A DNA stretch of 64,000 nucleotides, taken from NCBI RefSeq assembly GCF_000968015.1, contig NZ_LACH01000016.1:62001-126000 (forward strand), written 5' to 3'. The notes under the pieces are model-generated. The model worked only from the letters and a program-made list of their open reading frames with translations. It was not told the origin of the DNA and ran no database searches. This DNA is from Pseudomonas fluorescens (GTDB taxonomy: Bacteria; Pseudomonadota; Gammaproteobacteria; Pseudomonadales; Pseudomonadaceae). Position numbers and translations under genes: made by a program. Numbering within the stretch: position 1 is the first letter of the stretch; every line of letters starts with the position of its first letter. This document shows positions 60,362-64,000 of this stretch, in pieces.

Positions 60362-60841
60362 TTACCGTCGCCTGAACAACGGTCGCGGCTCAATCACCGA
60401 GCGCCCATACAACACACTCATCCCGGCCAGCCCCTTGAGCGCATCTTCGGCGGACTTGTCCTCACGCACCGCGAAGCTGTCGAATCCGCATTGACGCATG
60501 TGGCTGAGTTGATCGCGCAGTACATCGCCGACGGCGCGCAACTCGCCCGTCCAGCCCAATCGAGTGCGCAGCAAGTACGCCTGGCTGTAACCGCGACCAT
60601 CACGGAAACTGGGGAAGTCGAGGGCAATCAGCGGCAGGTGTGAAAACCACGGCTTGAGGCTTTCCACCTCATCGTCCGGCCCCAACCACACGCCCTTTTG
60701 CGGTGGACCTTCAAGCCAACGGGCCAACGGCAGAATGACTTCACCCGCCGGCCACTCATCGTTGACATCCCTGACCAGCGTCCATGGATCATCAGCGACA
60801 ATCCGCGCCACGCCCTCCTCCAGCCGCAACACATTGTTCAT
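60362..60841 (-). CDS. DUF934 protein paired with sulfite reductase
   Basis: This 159-residue DUF934 protein has the core FSHLPLIALDFPSFRDGRGY. Members sit next to ferredoxin-type sulfite/nitrite reductase genes in many Pseudomonas and are assumed to assist assimilatory sulfite reduction; the biochemical role is not established. Its ATG overlaps the cysI stop (ATGA), so it is translationally coupled to cysI and is the second gene of the unit. Confidence 0.9.
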   Translation of the reverse strand: MNNVLRLEEGVARIVADDPWTLVRDVNDEWPAGEVILPLARWLEGPPQKGVWLGPDDEVESLKPWFSHLPLIALDFPSFRDGRGYSQAYLLRTRLGWTGELRAVGDVLRDQLSHMRQCGFDSFAVREDKSAEDALKGLAGMSVLYGRSVIEPRPLFRRR

Positions 60842-62511
60842 TCCGACACCTCCAGCAGCTTCGGATAGACCTGCTCTTTGAATGGCTCCAGACCGATACG
60901 CTGCAAGGTGTCGACGAACACTTCCTCGCTCTCACGGTAATTGACGAACGTGGCGATGATCTGCTCGATCACCCCGGGCACCTCGGCGGCGCTGAAGGAC
61001 GGGCCGATGACTTTGCCCAATGCGCTGTTCTTGCCCTGAGCCCCGCCGAGGGTGATCTGGTACCACTCGCTGCCGTTCTTATCGACCCCCAGAATGCCGA
61101 TGTTGCCGATATGGTGGTGGCCGCAGGCGTTCATGCAGCCGGAAATGTTCAGGCTGATGTCGCCCAGATCATGCAGATAGTCGAGGTCTTCGAAGCGAGC
61201 CTGAATGGCTTGTGCGATGGGGATCGACTTGGCATTGGCCAGCGCGCAGAAGTCGCCGCCGGGGCAGGCGATGATGTCGGTCAGCAAACCGATGTTGGCG
61301 CAGCCCAGGCCCTGTTCGCAGGCCAGGCACCAGAGCGTATAAAGATCAGCCTTGGGCACGTCGGGCAACACAATGTTCTGTTCATGAGCGATGCGAATTT
61401 CGCCAAAACCGAACTGCTCGGACCAGTCGGCAACGGCCTCCATTTGCTCGGCAGTGACATCACCCGGGGGCGAGGCGATGCCCGGTTTGGTCGACAACAC
61501 CACGCTGGCATAGCCCGGCACTTTGTGCGGCTGAACGTTGCGCGACACCCAACGGGCGAAGGCCGGGTTTTCGGAAAGGCGTGTGCCGAAGTCGAGGTCG
61601 GTGTCCGCCAGAGCGCGGTAATCCGGTGGCACAAAGGCACTGGCCACGCGCTCATACTCGACGTCGGTCAACTGCGCCGGGCCGTCCTTGAGGTACTGCC
61701 ACTCCTCCTCCACTTCCCGGGCAAAGGCTTCGATGCCCAGCGCCTTGACCAGAATCTTGATCCGCGCCTTGTACTTGTTGTCGCGCCGACCGTGGCGGTT
61801 GTAGACCCGCAGCACCGCCTCGACGTAGGACAGCAAATGCTGCCACGGCAACCCTTCGCGAATCTGCAAACCGAGGATCGGCGTGCGCCCCAACCCACCG
61901 CCGACGATGACCCGCAGCAGCATTTGCCCGTCGGTGCCCGGGTAAAGATAGAGGCCGATGTCATGCATCATGATCGCCGCCCGGTCCTGTTCCGCCGAGC
62001 AGATGGCGATCTTGAACTTGCGCGGCAGGAACAGGAATTCCGGGTTGATGGTCGACCACTGCCGCAGGATTTCCGCCAGCGGCCGCGGGTCGATCATTTC
62101 GTCCGCCGCCACCCCGGCAAAGGCTTCGGTGGTGATGTTGCGCACGCAATTGCCGGAGGTCTGGATCGCGTGCATTTCCACGTGCGCCAGGCGTTCGAGG
62201 ATGTCTGGCACTTGAGCCAGTTCGATCCAGTTGAACTGCATGTTCTGTCGGGTGGTGAAGTGGCCGTAGCCACGGTCGTAATCCCGGGCGATGCTTGCCA
62301 GCGTGCGCATTTGCGGCGCGCTTAACGTGCCGTATGGAATCGCCACGCGCAGCATGTAGGCGTGTTTTTGCATGTACAGGCCGTTTTGCAAACGCAGCGG
62401 CAGGAATTCTTCTTCGCTCAACTCATCCGCCATGAAGCGTTCGACCTGATCGCGAAACTGCGCGACCCGCTCAAAGACCAGGGCCCGGTCATAGTCATCG
62501 TATTGGTACAT
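60838..62511 (-). CDS. cysI: Assimilatory sulfite (nitrite/sulfite) reductase haemoprotein
   Basis: This 557-residue nitrite/sulfite-reductase-family enzyme reduces sulfite to sulfide for cysteine synthesis. It carries the sirohaem/[4Fe-4S] ligands Cys416 and Cys422 (ACPGGDFCALAN) and Cys459 and Cys463 (ISGCMNACGHHH). GHFTTRQNMQFNWI near the N-terminus is typical. It begins MYQYDDYDRALVFERV at 62511 (reverse strand) and is followed by DUF934 with a 4-bp overlap. Its single-polypeptide form suggests a ferredoxin-like electron donor. Confidence 0.93.
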   Translation of the reverse strand: MYQYDDYDRALVFERVAQFRDQVERFMADELSEEEFLPLRLQNGLYMQKHAYMLRVAIPYGTLSAPQMRTLASIARDYDRGYGHFTTRQNMQFNWIELAQVPDILERLAHVEMHAIQTSGNCVRNITTEAFAGVAADEMIDPRPLAEILRQWSTINPEFLFLPRKFKIAICSAEQDRAAIMMHDIGLYLYPGTDGQMLLRVIVGGGLGRTPILGLQIREGLPWQHLLSYVEAVLRVYNRHGRRDNKYKARIKILVKALGIEAFAREVEEEWQYLKDGPAQLTDVEYERVASAFVPPDYRALADTDLDFGTRLSENPAFARWVSRNVQPHKVPGYASVVLSTKPGIASPPGDVTAEQMEAVADWSEQFGFGEIRIAHEQNIVLPDVPKADLYTLWCLACEQGLGCANIGLLTDIIACPGGDFCALANAKSIPIAQAIQARFEDLDYLHDLGDISLNISGCMNACGHHHIGNIGILGVDKNGSEWYQITLGGAQGKNSALGKVIGPSFSAAEVPGVIEQIIATFVNYRESEEVFVDTLQRIGLEPFKEQVYPKLLEVSE

Positions 62512-62542
62512 GCAGCGGTTACCTCATCAGGACGCACAATTC

Positions 62543-62634
62543 CTGTAGGAGTGAGCCTGCTCGCGATAGCGGTGTGTCAGTCAACATCTCAGTTGCCTGA
62601 CACACCGCTATCGCGAGCAGGCTCACTCCTACAG
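62543..62634. repeat. 38-bp perfect inverted repeat (REP-related)
   Basis: Arms 62543-62580 and 62597-62634 are exact reverse complements of 38 bp with a 16-nt loop; they include the core GTAGGAGTGAGCCTGCTCGC. The element lies between the divergent cysI and ccoN genes. The rest of the gap (62635-62856) is promoter-sized and shows no clear FNR/ANR box (TTGAT-N4-ATCAA). Confidence 0.95.
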
Positions 62635-62856
62635 ACTTTGGCAGCACTATGAAGGTGCGGCGCATAACACAACAGATTCACCTGAAACGATAAAAACCAT
62701 ATCAGCACGCGGCAGAACGCCGCAGGCAGCACTTCAATCTGATCCGCACAAATGAACAATTCCTGAGTCTGTTTTGTTTCCGGCGGGATTTCTACAGTGG
62801 GCGACATGCCAGTCCGGGTGGTCTGGCAAGACTTTGCAACCGTGGAAGCATTGACC

Positions 62857-64000
<1,144 letters not shown>

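Noticed and set aside
12745..62634. Repeated GTGGGAGCGAGC motifs as a CRISPR array
   Set aside because: They occur as scattered inverted pairs with variable spacing, not as direct repeats with uniform spacers; they are REP elements.
62635..62856. FNR/ANR box upstream of ccoN
   Set aside because: No TTGAT-N4-ATCAA match was found; the nearest similar string near 62732 matches poorly.

Overview
The window is chromosomal DNA of a Pseudomonas, most likely of the P. fluorescens group. The evidence is the high G+C content, typical Pseudomonas gene sets (MuxABC-OpmB, MHYT-GGDEF-EAL, DUF3203, cbb3 oxidase CcoN) and many copies of the REP doublet built around GTGGGAGCGAGC. No tRNA, rRNA, CRISPR array, insertion sequence or prophage was seen.

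Region 1 (1-20.6 kb) is a trehalose/alpha-glucan locus in two arms. The forward arm is treZ-malQ-treY (4-nt overlaps), a DUF2934 protein and glgX, followed by a PIG-L-type protein, an endonuclease/exonuclease/phosphatase-family protein and a small autotransporter. The reverse arm is glgE, treS fused to maltokinase, and glgB. Together they can interconvert maltose, maltose-1-phosphate, linear and branched alpha-glucan, and trehalose: TreS-Pep2 and GlgE build glucan, GlgB branches it, GlgX debranches it, MalQ redistributes glucosyl chains, and TreY/TreZ release trehalose.

Region 2 (20.8-28.1 kb) is mixed core genome: small proteins, a ccoG, a MocR-like regulator, a short-chain dehydrogenase and a membrane-bound MHYT-GGDEF-EAL protein for cyclic-di-GMP signalling. 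Region 3 (28.1-37.1 kb, reverse) is the RND efflux operon muxABC-opmB, with tpx upstream behind its own terminator and a YciI-like gene beyond.

Region 4 (38.9-59.1 kb, all forward) is the least explained part: three predicted outer-membrane channel proteins, two tandem DUF1254/DUF1214 proteins, a MoxR-DUF58-DUF4381-VWA-VWA/TPR-BatD set, a periplasmic HAD phosphatase, a CTAGR-type sulfatase, a membrane protein fused to a spermidine-synthase-like domain, and an eight-haem c cytochrome with TPR-like repeats. Nearly every product is exported or membrane-bound, and many genes overlap or abut. I read it as one envelope system of unknown substrate. Two REP doublets sit inside its coding sequences in frame.

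Region 5 (59.2-64 kb) has an unknown membrane protein, the assimilatory sulfite reductase pair cysI-DUF934 (reverse), and the 5' part of a cbb3 oxidase ccoN cut by the window end.
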